Made by a program: the position numbers and the translations under genes
Part shown: positions 50,945-60,126 of the stretch, piece by piece
Position numbering within the stretch: position 1 is the stretch's first letter
How the letters are laid out: each line of letters starts with the position of its first letter
Notes under the pieces: model-generated
Databases searched by the model: none
Told to the model about the DNA's origin: nothing
The model's input: only the letters and a program-made list of their open reading frames with translations
Assembly (NCBI RefSeq): GCF_001945365.1
Contig: NZ_MSTQ01000001.1
Span: 1 to 64,000, forward strand
From: Pseudomonas reinekei
Lineage (GTDB): Bacteria; Pseudomonadota; Gammaproteobacteria; Pseudomonadales; Pseudomonadaceae
Direction of reading: 5' to 3'
Length of the DNA stretch: 64,000 nucleotides

Positions 50945-53017
50945 ATGAATCAGTCGGACGCGCCAGGAGTATCCCCTTGGCATGCGGGTGAGCGTGAATT
51001 GCAGGAAAGCGTCGGTGTCGTCGATCAAATGGAGATATTCGGGCGCAAGGTCGTACGTGACTTCATGCCTGATCAGCATCGATTGTTTTACAACCAGTTG
51101 CCTTACCTGGTGGTGGGCGCGGTCGATGAACAAGGGATGCCTTGGGCCACGTTGATCGAAGGCCCCCCTGGCTTCATCCATTCACCCGATCCGCGAATGC
51201 TGCAACTCGACCGCCTGCCTGCCAAGGGTGATCCGGTCAGGGCAGCCCTTAAGCAGGGCGCTGCGGTGGGACTGCTGGGTATTGACCTGAAGAGCCGAAG
51301 GCGCAATCGCATGAACGGTAACATCAGCACCGCCTCGTCAGGCGGTTTTGCCGTTTCTGTGGTGCACGCTTTCGGCAACTGCCCGCAATACATTCAGTTG
51401 CGAGGCGTTGAGCCGGTCAGCCTTGGCCAAGCCTCAGCAAATGTTGCGGCCGAATGTCTCAGCGAACTGGATGAAGCCGCGAAGGCGGCCATCACCAAGG
51501 CCGATACCTTTTTCATCGCCAGCTATGTCGACCTGGATGGCGATGCATCCCGGCGCTCGGTGGACGTTTCTCACCGGGGTGGCAATTCAGGTTTCGTCAG
51601 GATCGAAGGCAACGTGCTGACGATTCCTGATTTCGCCGGCAACCTGCACTTCAACACCTTGGGTAATTTCCTGCTCAACCCGCGCGCGGGGCTGGTGTTC
51701 ATCGATTTTGAAACAGGCGATATGCTGCAAGTCAGCGGGCGTACCGAGATCATTCTCGAGGGACCGCAGATTGCCGCCTTTCAGGGGGCTGAGAGGCTCT
51801 GGACGCTGACCGTGGAACAGGTGGTTCGACGTCAGGCTGTGTTGGCCCTCCGTTGGCGGTTTGAAGGTTTCTCGCCTAACAGCCTGATGACGGGCAGTTG
51901 GGAGCAAGCCGAGGGCCGATTGCAAGCCGATAACCTGCGCGATCAATGGCGACCGCTGAGGGTGACGCGGATCGTTGACGAGAGCAGCACCATTCGCTCT
52001 TTCTACTTTGAACCGGCCGATGGCGCGGGCATACCACGGTTCGAGGCTGGCCAACATCTGCCGGTACGCCTTTGCCTTGCTGAAGGACAGGCTCCTCTGG
52101 TCAGAACCTACAGCCTGTCGAGTGCGCCGTCGGACATTTTTTTCCGCATCAGCGTCAAGCGTGACGGACTCATCTCGTCGTATCTGCACGACCGCGTTCA
52201 GGTCGGGGATCTGGTTGAAGCCCGTGCCCCTCAAGGGCGCTTCACGGTGCAAGCCGATGAGCATCGTCCGTTGGTTTTGCTGGCCGCGGGCGTGGGCGTG
52301 ACCCCACTGCTGTCGATGCTGCGTGAAGTGATTTATGAAGGCGAACGTATCCGTCGCACTCGACCGACCTGGTTCATCCAAAGTGCGCGCAGCCTGAGTG
52401 AACTCGGGTTTCGCGATGAGCTGTACGAACTGGCGACCCGTGCCAAGAATAAAATTCATGCGCTGCGTCTGCTCAGTCAGCCGGAAACTCACGCTCGCGT
52501 TGGTGAGGATTTTGAGGTGGCGGGGCGGGCGGATGTCGAGCTGCTCAAGGCATTGCTGCCCCTGGACGATTACGATTTTTACTTATGTGGCCCTGGTGCT
52601 TTTACCCAGGCGCTGTACGACGGCCTGCGTCAGTTGCGTATTGGCGATGATCGTATTCAGGCGGAGACTTTCGGCCCTTCGACTCTGGTTTGCCAACGGG
52701 ATCATCTAACCCCGGCGGTCGAGCAGATACCCGCGGCAAGCAGCCCGGTCAAAGTGCTGTTTTCGGCGTCGGCAAAGGAAGCTCGTTGGGAGCCGGGTGG
52801 CGGGAGTTTACTGGAACTGGCCGAGAGCCGTGGCCTGAACCCGGACTTCAGTTGCCGGGGCGGATCGTGCGGTACATGCCGGACCAGATTGGTCAGTGGC
52901 CAAGTGCATTATCTGAACCTGCCGGCTGAGATGCCGGCCGAAGGAGAGGTACTGATTTGCTGTGCGGTACCAGCGCAAGCCAAGGGGGGCGACGCCCCCC
53001 TGGTGCTGGATGTGTGA
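50945..53017 (+). CDS. PNPOx-like / ferredoxin reductase / 2Fe-2S ferredoxin fusion protein
   Basis: A 690-aa three-module protein. Residues ~40-260 form a pyridoxamine-phosphate-oxidase-like split barrel (LPYLVVGAVDEQGMPWATLI). Residues ~340-590 form a ferredoxin-reductase FAD/NAD domain (RTYSLSSAP for FAD, LLAAGVGVTPLLSML for NAD, LCGPGAFTQALY). The C-terminal ~90 residues are a plant-type 2Fe-2S domain with CRGGSCGTCRTRLVSG. It is probably an NAD(P)H-driven flavin/iron-sulfur reductase acting on a substrate at the PNPOx module. ATG 50945 has AGAGG five bases upstream. Confidence 0.85.
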   Translation: MNQSDAPGVSPWHAGERELQESVGVVDQMEIFGRKVVRDFMPDQHRLFYNQLPYLVVGAVDEQGMPWATLIEGPPGFIHSPDPRMLQLDRLPAKGDPVRAALKQGAAVGLLGIDLKSRRRNRMNGNISTASSGGFAVSVVHAFGNCPQYIQLRGVEPVSLGQASANVAAECLSELDEAAKAAITKADTFFIASYVDLDGDASRRSVDVSHRGGNSGFVRIEGNVLTIPDFAGNLHFNTLGNFLLNPRAGLVFIDFETGDMLQVSGRTEIILEGPQIAAFQGAERLWTLTVEQVVRRQAVLALRWRFEGFSPNSLMTGSWEQAEGRLQADNLRDQWRPLRVTRIVDESSTIRSFYFEPADGAGIPRFEAGQHLPVRLCLAEGQAPLVRTYSLSSAPSDIFFRISVKRDGLISSYLHDRVQVGDLVEARAPQGRFTVQADEHRPLVLLAAGVGVTPLLSMLREVIYEGERIRRTRPTWFIQSARSLSELGFRDELYELATRAKNKIHALRLLSQPETHARVGEDFEVAGRADVELLKALLPLDDYDFYLCGPGAFTQALYDGLRQLRIGDDRIQAETFGPSTLVCQRDHLTPAVEQIPAASSPVKVLFSASAKEARWEPGGGSLLELAESRGLNPDFSCRGGSCGTCRTRLVSGQVHYLNLPAEMPAEGEVLICCAVPAQAKGGDAPLVLDV

Positions 53018-53034
53018 GCTGGCGTCATCGGTGC

Positions 53035-53298
53035 TCATCCCGCCATGCGCGGGTTGAGTACCTGGTCGATGCCGCCTTCGCTTTCAAGTTGAGCCAAGTC
53101 ATCGAAGCCGCCAACGTGCCAGTTGCCGAAGAAGATCTGCGGGACGGTACGGCGACCGCTTCGGCTGACCATTTCGTTCTTCACATCGACTGAGCGTACA
53201 TCGATTTCCTTGTACGCAATCCCTTTGGCATCAAGCAAGCGCTTGGCATTACGGCAGTAGGGGCAGGTCGTGGTGGTATACATGGTGACTTCAATCAT
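53035..53298 (-). CDS. grxC: Glutaredoxin (GrxC-like)
   Basis: An 87-aa dithiol glutaredoxin. The active site is TTTTCPYCRNAKRLL, TVPQIFFGNWHVGG contains the cis-Pro, and GGFDD is present. It reduces disulfides and protein-glutathione adducts using glutathione from Gor. It is the last gene of the minus-strand cynS-DUF2790-cynT-grx run, 30 bp after cynT, and is convergent with the fusion reductase. A glutaredoxin in a cyn operon is not standard. Confidence 0.87.
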   Translation of the reverse strand: MIEVTMYTTTTCPYCRNAKRLLDAKGIAYKEIDVRSVDVKNEMVSRSGRRTVPQIFFGNWHVGGFDDLAQLESEGGIDQVLNPRMAG

Positions 53299-53328
53299 GT
53301 TGAGGACTCTCGAAAATTAGAGGCTGAT

Positions 53329-53991
53329 TCAGGCAACAGCTTTTGCTGGACGGGCATGAACGGCAACGGTGTTCGGATACTTGACCAGTGACTTGAAGGT
53401 CTTGTTGTCGGCGTCCAGGGCGTCGATTGAACCGGTCCCGATGTCGTAGACCCAGCCATGCAGATTCACCAGACCTTTTTCCTGAGCCAGGCGCACGCTT
53501 GGATGAGTCTGAATGTTGGCCAGTTGGGCGATGACGTTTTCACGCACCATGGAACTGACTTTGGCGGCTTCACTGGCGTGAGGACGGGATTCGTTGATGA
53601 CTTTCGCTGACTCGGCATGTTGCAACCAACCGGCGACCGCTGGCAGGTGATCCATGCACTTGCACTTGGCGACAGCGGTCATCGCACCGCAATCGGAATG
53701 GCCGCAGATCACGATATCGGTCACGCCCAGTACGGCGACCGCGTATTCGACCGTGGCCGACACACCACCTGGATGCGGGCTGTAGGACGGCACGATGTTA
53801 CCAGCGTTCCGGATCACGAACAGTTCGCCAGGTTCTTGCTGCGTTAGCAGTTCCGGTACAACGCGGCTGTCGGAGCAGGTGATGAACAATGTGCCTGGAT
53901 GTTGCGTGGCGGCCAAGTGTTTGAACAGGTCAGTGCGTTGAGGGAATGCTTCTTTCTGGAACTTCAAGAACCCTTCGATGAGCGCTTTCAT
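53329..53991 (-). CDS. cynT: Beta-carbonic anhydrase, CynT-type
   Basis: A 220-aa beta-class carbonic anhydrase. Zinc ligands are in CSDSRVVPE and HSDCGAM, and [14 protein letters not shown] and [12 protein letters not shown] are conserved. It reads closely along the length of E. coli CynT ([18 protein letters not shown]). CynT supplies bicarbonate for cyanase and prevents CO2 loss. ATG 53991 matches the CynT start. The order cynS-DUF2790-cynT differs from cynTSX. Confidence 0.88.
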   Translation of the reverse strand: MKALIEGFLKFQKEAFPQRTDLFKHLAATQHPGTLFITCSDSRVVPELLTQQEPGELFVIRNAGNIVPSYSPHPGGVSATVEYAVAVLGVTDIVICGHSDCGAMTAVAKCKCMDHLPAVAGWLQHAESAKVINESRPHASEAAKVSSMVRENVIAQLANIQTHPSVRLAQEKGLVNLHGWVYDIGTGSIDALDADNKTFKSLVKYPNTVAVHARPAKAVA

Positions 53992-54027
53992 GGTGTGTGC
54001 CTTCAATAAGTGGTGTGTGGGGAACGA

Positions 54028-54276
54028 TCAGTTGGTGCAACCGCTGCCGATCACGCTGTATTCCAGAACATGGGTTTCACCATGGGAATCGCGGTAGGTC
54101 ATTTGCACCGGTGTCGGGCCGCAGACATCCGCCGCCGACGTGATATTGACGACCTTGGCGATATCCAGATGCATGCCGTACGCAAATGGAACGGCCTCGG
54201 GTGCGACCACGGCTGGCTGGGCGTAGGCCGACAGCGAAGCGGTCAGAGACAGGGCCAGCGACAGAATTTTTCTCAT
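54028..54276 (-). CDS. DUF2790 periplasmic protein (copy 2)
   Basis: An 82-aa protein with a signal peptide (cleavage after SAYAQ near residue 20) and a DUF2790 domain: LDIAKVVNITSAADVCGPTP, DSHGETHVLEY and a terminal GCTN. It is clearly paralogous to 42747-43004, with both cysteines conserved. It lies between cynS and cynT on the same strand and so is part of the cyanate operon. Function unknown. Confidence 0.82.
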   Translation of the reverse strand: MRKILSLALSLTASLSAYAQPAVVAPEAVPFAYGMHLDIAKVVNITSAADVCGPTPVQMTYRDSHGETHVLEYSVIGSGCTN

Positions 54277-54379
54277 GATGAATCCTCCATTCAAATGTGG
54301 TGATTGATCGAAAGGGCTTAGTCGTTTTTTGAAGCAGGCCCGCAAGGCTGCGGGCCGATTTACAGCTGTGGTTGCATCC

Positions 54380-54847
54380 TTAGAAAGGACGCAGTGGCAG
54401 GAACTTGCCGTCGAGAGTGATCACTGCGCGGTGGCCGCCTTCAGGGTCTTCGACTTTCTTCATGTCGAGCTTGAAGTTGATTGCGCTGATAATGCCGTCG
54501 CCGAACTGTTCGTGAACCAGGGCTTTCAACGTGGTGCCGTAGATCTGGATCATTTCGTAAAAACGGTAGATGGTCGGGTCGGTCGGGACACCATTGAGGC
54601 TGCCACGCAGCGGGATGATTTGCAGGCGGGCCACCGAATCGGCATCCAGCTCCAGTTTTTCACCGATCACTTTGGCAGCGGCTTCAGGCAGCGGGTGCTG
54701 GCCGAGGAGGGCGGCGGTGACGTAAGCGAGGCCGAGGCCGGTGCCTTCAGTCACTTGTTCGAAGGACAGATTCTTGCGCGCCTTGGCGTCGAGTATTTTC
54801 GCGGTCAGTTCGAGGCTGGTGTCGTTGTAAGCGTGGGACTGTTGCAT
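54380..54847 (-). CDS. cynS: Cyanate hydratase (cyanase)
   Basis: A 155-aa cyanase, the standard length. The N-terminal domain is helix-turn-helix-like, and the C-terminal catalytic part has Arg and Glu in [13 protein letters not shown] and Ser in [10 protein letters not shown], matching the R-E-S active site of the decamer. It converts cyanate plus bicarbonate to ammonia and 2 CO2. AGGAG lies seven bases before ATG 54847. It is the first gene of the operon and carries an upstream motif shared with cynR. Confidence 0.92.
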   Translation of the reverse strand: MQQSHAYNDTSLELTAKILDAKARKNLSFEQVTEGTGLGLAYVTAALLGQHPLPEAAAKVIGEKLELDADSVARLQIIPLRGSLNGVPTDPTIYRFYEMIQIYGTTLKALVHEQFGDGIISAINFKLDMKKVEDPEGGHRAVITLDGKFLPLRPF

Positions 54848-55264
54848 GGTGTTTCTCCTGTCCGGTTGGCTCGGTTGCTGTTGCTTGGGTGTGAAGCAAT
54901 CTTCTGCCATTCGATCAATAGCGTCCAAGACCGATAAACAATCCATCGCATAAGTCCTACCTATAGGTGCATCCCGGAGTGCTCACAAACGTTGAAGACT
55001 CAGAAACGCTACCGTTGACCTTCAACGGCTACCCGGTTCGGATTGACGTGGCTGAGGAAAGCGTCACCACGCACTCATCGGACCCGAAACGACCACCAGC
55101 AATCATTCCTGCGAATCGACACAAGTTCGACGCAAGCCTCAAATATGAAAGTGAATGACTCGACAGCGCAATGACACTCGGCTGTTCCCAGGAGCAAGCG
55201 ACGCAGGAGGCGGGTTTATATGGGGTATTACAGTTATGTTCGACGATACAAGGGGGCATAAAAA
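54848..55264. other. Gap upstream of cynS; promoter region, no gene
   Basis: A 417-bp gap between cynS and the convergently placed end of a LysR gene. Apart from the CynR-like motif at 54938-54967, only short, poorly composed ORFs are seen. Confidence 0.5.
54938..54967. promoter_or_regulatory. Probable CynR box upstream of cynS
   Basis: Plus-strand ACAATCCATCGCATAAG followed by TCCTAC and CTATAG; 15 of the first 17 bases match the site at 45591-45607. A perfect ACCTATAGGT palindrome overlaps its right side. It starts 91 bp upstream of the cynS ATG, a normal place for a LysR activator. Confidence 0.6.
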
Positions 55265-56167
55265 TCAACCCACCGTGGGCCGCAACTTCTGCGCCAGTTC
55301 AATCAGTGCGCGCAATCGCGCTGGTACGAAACGATGGCCCGAGTAGTAGAGCCTCAACCCGCCAAATGAAGGGCACCACGGCATCAACACCGGCACCAGT
55401 GCGCCGCTTGCCAGTTCATCGACGATGAACCACTCGGAAATAAATCCAATGCCAAGGCCCAACAACACGGCCTGTTTGATGGCCAGCAACTCGTTGGAGG
55501 CGAAGCGCACCGGCAGATCCATCTGCAGCTTTTGGCCATCGCGCTCCAATTCCCACTGGTAGAGGCCACCATGGGCCATGCGCATGCCGATGCTCCGGTG
55601 GGTGAGTAGATCTCGCGGATGCTCGGGCACGCCGTGGCGTTCGAGGTACTCGGGCGTTGCGACCACGAGCATCCGGATGTCACCTGACAGTGCCACGGCG
55701 ATCATGTCTTGCGGCACAGACTCTGCCAGGCGAATCCCGGCGTCGAAGCCCCCAGCGACGATGTCGACCATGCTTGATTCGCTGACGATGTCGATGCGCA
55801 CTTCGGGATAGCGCTCAGCGTACTGCTTCAATAGCGGCTCCAGCAGCAGGTAGGCCGCGCCATGCGGCGCATTGATGCGCAATGTGCCGCTGGGTTCATC
55901 GGGGCCGACGCTGGCTTCTTCGTCGGCACTTTTGATCTGGGCCAACGCAGGTGCGATGCGTGCGACATAGCGTTGCCCGATGTCGGTGAGGGCAACGCTG
56001 CGCGTTGAGCGATTGAACAGGCGAACTTTCAGGCGTGCTTCCAGGCCGGCCACCGCGCTGCTCACGGCGGTAGTGGACATTCCCAACTCCTGTGCTGCGC
56101 CGCGAAAACTGCTGCGGCGCGCAACGGCCAGAACCACTTCCAGCTCGGTCATTCCTGTTCTGTGCAT
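55265..56167 (-). CDS. LysR-family regulator divergent from aldehyde dehydrogenase
   Basis: A 300-aa LysR protein. The helix-turn-helix is SSFRGAAQELGMSTTAVSSAV, and the effector domain belongs to the group that controls detoxification oxidoreductases (SGTLRINAPHGAAYLLLEPL). 122 bp separate it from the ATG of the aldehyde dehydrogenase gene transcribed the other way, so it very likely controls that gene. Its own stop lies 417 bp from the cynS start. Confidence 0.85.
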   Translation of the reverse strand: MHRTGMTELEVVLAVARRSSFRGAAQELGMSTTAVSSAVAGLEARLKVRLFNRSTRSVALTDIGQRYVARIAPALAQIKSADEEASVGPDEPSGTLRINAPHGAAYLLLEPLLKQYAERYPEVRIDIVSESSMVDIVAGGFDAGIRLAESVPQDMIAVALSGDIRMLVVATPEYLERHGVPEHPRDLLTHRSIGMRMAHGGLYQWELERDGQKLQMDLPVRFASNELLAIKQAVLLGLGIGFISEWFIVDELASGALVPVLMPWCPSFGGLRLYYSGHRFVPARLRALIELAQKLRPTVG

Positions 56168-56289
56168 GGATTGTCCTGAATATAAGGATGCTTCGTAAGC
56201 AAAAGGATGGCTTATCGGAATAATGAACTCTTCTTAGACTTCATCACAGAGGCTCGATTCAGGCGAGCCATTTTGAGCGAGGAGTCGCG

Positions 56290-57720
56290 ATGCAACGCAT
56301 TGAACACATCTACATCAACGGCGAGTTCGTCATTCCACACGGTCAGGAATGGTTCGACCTTCATAACCCGAGCACCGAGAAAGTCATTGGTCAGGTTCAA
56401 TTGGGCGATGCACTGGACGCTCAGCGTGCCATCGCAGCCGCCAAGGCTGCGTTCCCGGCGTGGGCTCGTACAAGCAGGGAAGAACGAATTTCGGCATTGC
56501 AACGCATGCACCAGGCCGTGGCGGCAAAGGAGGAAGAGTTGCTGGAAGCCATCCTCACGGAATACGGCGCACCTGCAGTTCGCGGGCGCTGGATGGCGAC
56601 TTATCCGGCTGATGTGATCGCGCAAGCAATCGATGCACTGGAGGCGTTCGATTTCGAGGAGCAGGTCGGCATGGCCAGGGTCATTCTGACGCCCGTGGGC
56701 GTTACCGGTCTGATCACACCTTGGAACAGCAATGCGGGCTTCATCTGCAACAAACTGGTCACCGCGCTGGCAGCAGGCTGCACCGCTGTCATCAAGCCCA
56801 GCGAAATGAGCGCGTTGCAGACGCAGGTGGTGGTCAGGGCGTTGCACGAAGCGGGGCTGCCACCGGGTGTATTCAATATCGTCAACGGACGAGGCGATGT
56901 GGTAGGCGAGGAAATCGCCCGTCATCCCGACGTTGCCAAGATCTCGTTCACGGGGTCGTCCGCTATCGGCCAACATCTGGTAAAAACCGGTGCTGACACC
57001 ATGAAGCGCGTGACGCTTGAACTCGGCGGAAAGTCGCCCACCGTGGTGCTTGATGATGCGGATTTTCAGGCCGTCATGCCGCTGGTGCTGCAAGCGGGAT
57101 TTCTCAACAGCGGCCAGGCTTGCATCGCAGGCACTCGCATTCTCGTGCCGCGCAGTCGGTTGGCAGAGTTCGAGCGGATTGCGAAGGAGGGTGTCGCACA
57201 GATTCAATCGGGCGATCCACGCAACGCCGACACTGACATCGGTCCGATGGTGAGCCAGAAACAATGGGAACGGGTGCAGCGCTACATCCGTATCGGCCAG
57301 GAAGAAGGCGCGAGGTTGCTGGCGGGTGGCGAAGGTCGCCCGGAAGGCTTGCACGCCGGATGGTTCGTGAAGCCCACGATCTTCACTGATGCCAACAACC
57401 GGATGCGCATCGCGCGTGAGGAAATCTTCGGCCCCGTGCTGACGATCATCCCCTACGAGGATGATGCTGATGCGATCAGCATTGCCAACGATACGGACTA
57501 TGGACTGAGCGCCCTGGTGCTGGGAAAAAGCTCCCAACGTTGTATGAACGTCGCCCGGCAGATCGATTCGGGGCGCGTGCTCATCAACACGCTGGCCCAC
57601 GAACCACGTGCCCCCTTCGGTGGATTCAAGCATTCAGGCCTTGGGCGCGAAATGGGCAGGTGGGGGATGAGCGCGTATTTGGAGCCGAAGACGTTGATCA
57701 GGTATGACCCGTTGAAATGA
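56290..57720 (+). CDS. NAD(P)-dependent aldehyde dehydrogenase
   Basis: A full-length 476-aa aldehyde dehydrogenase. VTGLITPWNSNAGF, FTGSSAIGQHLVK, LELGGKSP with the general-base Glu, the catalytic Cys in NSGQACIAGTRIL, and FGPVLTIIPYED are all present. It oxidises an aldehyde to acid; the substrate class cannot be told. GAGGAG precedes ATG 56290. It is intact, unlike the aldehyde dehydrogenase at 30476. A divergent LysR probably regulates it. Confidence 0.88.
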   Translation: MQRIEHIYINGEFVIPHGQEWFDLHNPSTEKVIGQVQLGDALDAQRAIAAAKAAFPAWARTSREERISALQRMHQAVAAKEEELLEAILTEYGAPAVRGRWMATYPADVIAQAIDALEAFDFEEQVGMARVILTPVGVTGLITPWNSNAGFICNKLVTALAAGCTAVIKPSEMSALQTQVVVRALHEAGLPPGVFNIVNGRGDVVGEEIARHPDVAKISFTGSSAIGQHLVKTGADTMKRVTLELGGKSPTVVLDDADFQAVMPLVLQAGFLNSGQACIAGTRILVPRSRLAEFERIAKEGVAQIQSGDPRNADTDIGPMVSQKQWERVQRYIRIGQEEGARLLAGGEGRPEGLHAGWFVKPTIFTDANNRMRIAREEIFGPVLTIIPYEDDADAISIANDTDYGLSALVLGKSSQRCMNVARQIDSGRVLINTLAHEPRAPFGGFKHSGLGREMGRWGMSAYLEPKTLIRYDPLK

Positions 57721-58220
57721 CTGGGTCAGGTCCCTGTCTGGGAGCACTAGATGGGGATGGGCAGTTAGCGTCCGCTAATGGCCGATTGCTATCCGTCGCG
57801 AAAGGCTGAAAACGGCCAGGAACTGCTACTCAGATCACCATTAAGACTGTTTTACACGTTAACCAAGCACCCCAGAACAGACTGCTGAAAAGCGGGTAGC
57901 GTCCCCAAAAAACGCATCATGCAAAAGCTTCTGAACAGCCGCCTCAGAATGTGGAGGGTCAGCGCCTTGAAGAATTTTTCCAAGTTTGACTTTCACTTCA
58001 TCCGGACTAGCTCCGTGCCGAAGCCAACGTTGCGTATAGACATCGAGGAGACCGGCTGAGTGGCATAGGCATATTAATCAAAAACAATAAGCCAAGTGGA
58101 TCGACTTATTTTTCCTTTGGGTGGATGCATAAAAGATACCTGAATAAACCCGGATGGTATCCGGGTTTATTTAAGCGTTAATCCGCGTGCAATATGTGGC
58201 CACCCTTAAAATATTTCATT
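57721..58220. other. Gap with a start-less ORF fragment on the minus strand
   Basis: From the stop at 57859 the minus strand is open for ~70 codons, ending at a stop near 58078. It reads VYTQRWLRHGASPDEVKVKL and HSEAAVQKLLHDAFFGDATR, good protein-like composition without any ATG, GTG or TTG start. It is probably the tail of a lost gene; no family is recognised. The rest (57721-57858, 58080-58220) shows nothing. Confidence 0.35.
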
Positions 58221-59456
58221 TCATGTTACCTCCTGCCGGTTTGCCGAAACGGGTTCGAGTATGATGTCCTGAGTCACCAACTTTGGCTTTTCGGGCATGA
58301 ACCATATAACGCATGCCGAGACGAAAAAAAATCCGGCGCAAACCATCAAACCAGCCGCCAAACTGTAGTATGTTGCGATACCGCTTAGCAATAACGGCGC
58401 AAGAGCGGCCAAGCCGCGCCCGGCGTTGAAGCAAAACCCGGCGCCCAGCGTTCGAACGTGAGTAGGATACAATTCGCTGAAATATGCACCGAACAAACCC
58501 GCAAAGGCGATGAAAAATGCATACAGGGCACCAAGCCAGAGCAGTGTGTTTGCCTGGGAGGCATAAATATAAACTGGTAACATTACCGTGGTGCATACGA
58601 GGGAAATGATGATAACTTTTCGCTTTCCAATAATGTCCGCCAAGTATCCGAAGAAATTCAGACCAATAAAGTTGCCAATATTTAGTATGGCCATGAAGGT
58701 TGCCATGGAACTCAAACTCAAGCCTCGTTCTTGGACTAGATAGGTAGGTAGCCACGTATTGGCACCCCAGTAGCCGAGCAGGGCAAAACTGGCTGCTGTA
58801 GTACCCAGTAGAGTCGATTTTATGAGCGCCGGTGAGAAAATCTCAGTAATCGTAGCGCTTTTTTTGAGGCTAAGATTCTGCGCCTTGGCTGCCTTCCATG
58901 CAGGTGTTTCTGGAACCCAGAAATAGATGTAAAGCACAGGAATAACGACCATGCCGCCTGCGTAAACAAACATGGTCCGCCATTCGGGTAGCATGTATTT
59001 TGCCGCTAATGACGCCGCGATAGCACCAATGGCAAACGCGCTGATTGCAAGTGACGTCGCTCTGGCCCGTTGATGTGATGGCCAACTTTCAGCGATGTAT
59101 ACTGCGACAATTCCCCACAGGCCGCCCAGCCCAAGTCCGGAAAGAAAGCGCAGACCCATGAATACATAAAGATTTTCAATGCTCGAGAGTATCGCTGTTA
59201 ATGAACCAAACAGTAGCAAACAGGTAAGCATAGCCTTTCTTCGCCCAAAGGTGTCTGCGTACCAGCCAGCAATAACACTACTTACTCCAATACCTAAAAG
59301 AGTGGCGGTTGCCAAGAGTCCCCCTTGGTTAATATTGAGGTCCATGTCCTGCCTGATCACTGGCAGTGAAAGTGAAAGCATTACAATTTCGATCGCATCA
59401 AAGAAATATGCTATAAAGCAACCTATCAATACATGCCATTTCGATATTTTATTCAT
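58221..59456 (-). CDS. MFS transporter (AAHS/sugar-porter-like), AT-rich gene
   Basis: A 411-aa inner-membrane protein with about 12 membrane segments. It has the MFS loop motif WYADTFGRRKAML between helices 2 and 3, repeated weakly as YLADIIGKRKVII, and an early DAIEIVMLSLSLPVI as in aromatic-acid:proton symporters. The substrate is unknown. Codon usage is visibly AT-richer than the flanks, which suggests horizontal transfer. It stands alone without a linked regulator or catabolic gene. ATG 59456 is chosen from homology. Confidence 0.82.
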   Translation of the reverse strand: MNKISKWHVLIGCFIAYFFDAIEIVMLSLSLPVIRQDMDLNINQGGLLATATLLGIGVSSVIAGWYADTFGRRKAMLTCLLLFGSLTAILSSIENLYVFMGLRFLSGLGLGGLWGIVAVYIAESWPSHQRARATSLAISAFAIGAIAASLAAKYMLPEWRTMFVYAGGMVVIPVLYIYFWVPETPAWKAAKAQNLSLKKSATITEIFSPALIKSTLLGTTAASFALLGYWGANTWLPTYLVQERGLSLSSMATFMAILNIGNFIGLNFFGYLADIIGKRKVIIISLVCTTVMLPVYIYASQANTLLWLGALYAFFIAFAGLFGAYFSELYPTHVRTLGAGFCFNAGRGLAALAPLLLSGIATYYSLAAGLMVCAGFFFVSACVIWFMPEKPKLVTQDIILEPVSANRQEVT

Positions 59457-60126
59457 TTTTATTTTCCTATCTGTTTGGATGTGGCGATTGACATATTTAT
59501 GCATTGGTAGATTGGCAATGGTCAATGTGACACGTTGCCTAATGCAATCAATCATAGAGCCGAGAGTTTTTATTTTGGCGTTGAAGGGATGTGGAACGTT
59601 AATGAGTTTTACTTTTTGGGAAGATGAGTTTTCAAATCTAGCGCAAGTGCCATTTTAATGTGAGGTTTGGATGATCGGGCTCTAATAATCTGCGTCAGCG
59701 GATCTAGATGTGTGGAATAGTCATATTCAAGCCTTATTTTTAATTATTATGTGCAAAAGTAGATCTGCTTTGAGGACAAACTAGAGGCTAAGGAAGCTGG
59801 AAACAAATAATCTGGTTTATGCTTATGAATAAATCTCGTTTATAGGATGAATGCGAAGGTACATGCGGAGACTGCCTCCTTGGTCAATGCGTTATAAAAC
59901 GGCCACTTAGCGCATTTTCTGAGCCTTGTGGGAGTGCTGACGTCCTTCAGGAGCGGTCACGGAAATTGGTAACTGAATGTGTAATATTTGATGGTGACCC
60001 GAAAGGTCGCGGTTTCAAACCAGACAAACGTCACTCCAAGCGTGAGAGGCGAGATTTTAGCTGCCCTTCCATACTCGTCTTCCCAAGATGAGTTGGCTGA
60101 CTCTCGTTAAACGGGCTGAGCCAATC
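59457..60126. other. No recognisable gene (670 bp)
   Basis: AT-rich in its first half. One plus-strand frame near 59990-60090 reads DGDPKGRGFKPDKRHSKRER before a stop, possibly the tail of a lost gene, but it has no start. No RNA gene or repeat was recognised. Confidence 0.4.

Noticed and set aside
54967..55158. 63-aa ORF between cynS and the LysR gene
   Set aside because: It overlaps the presumed cynS promoter and has no recognisable domain.
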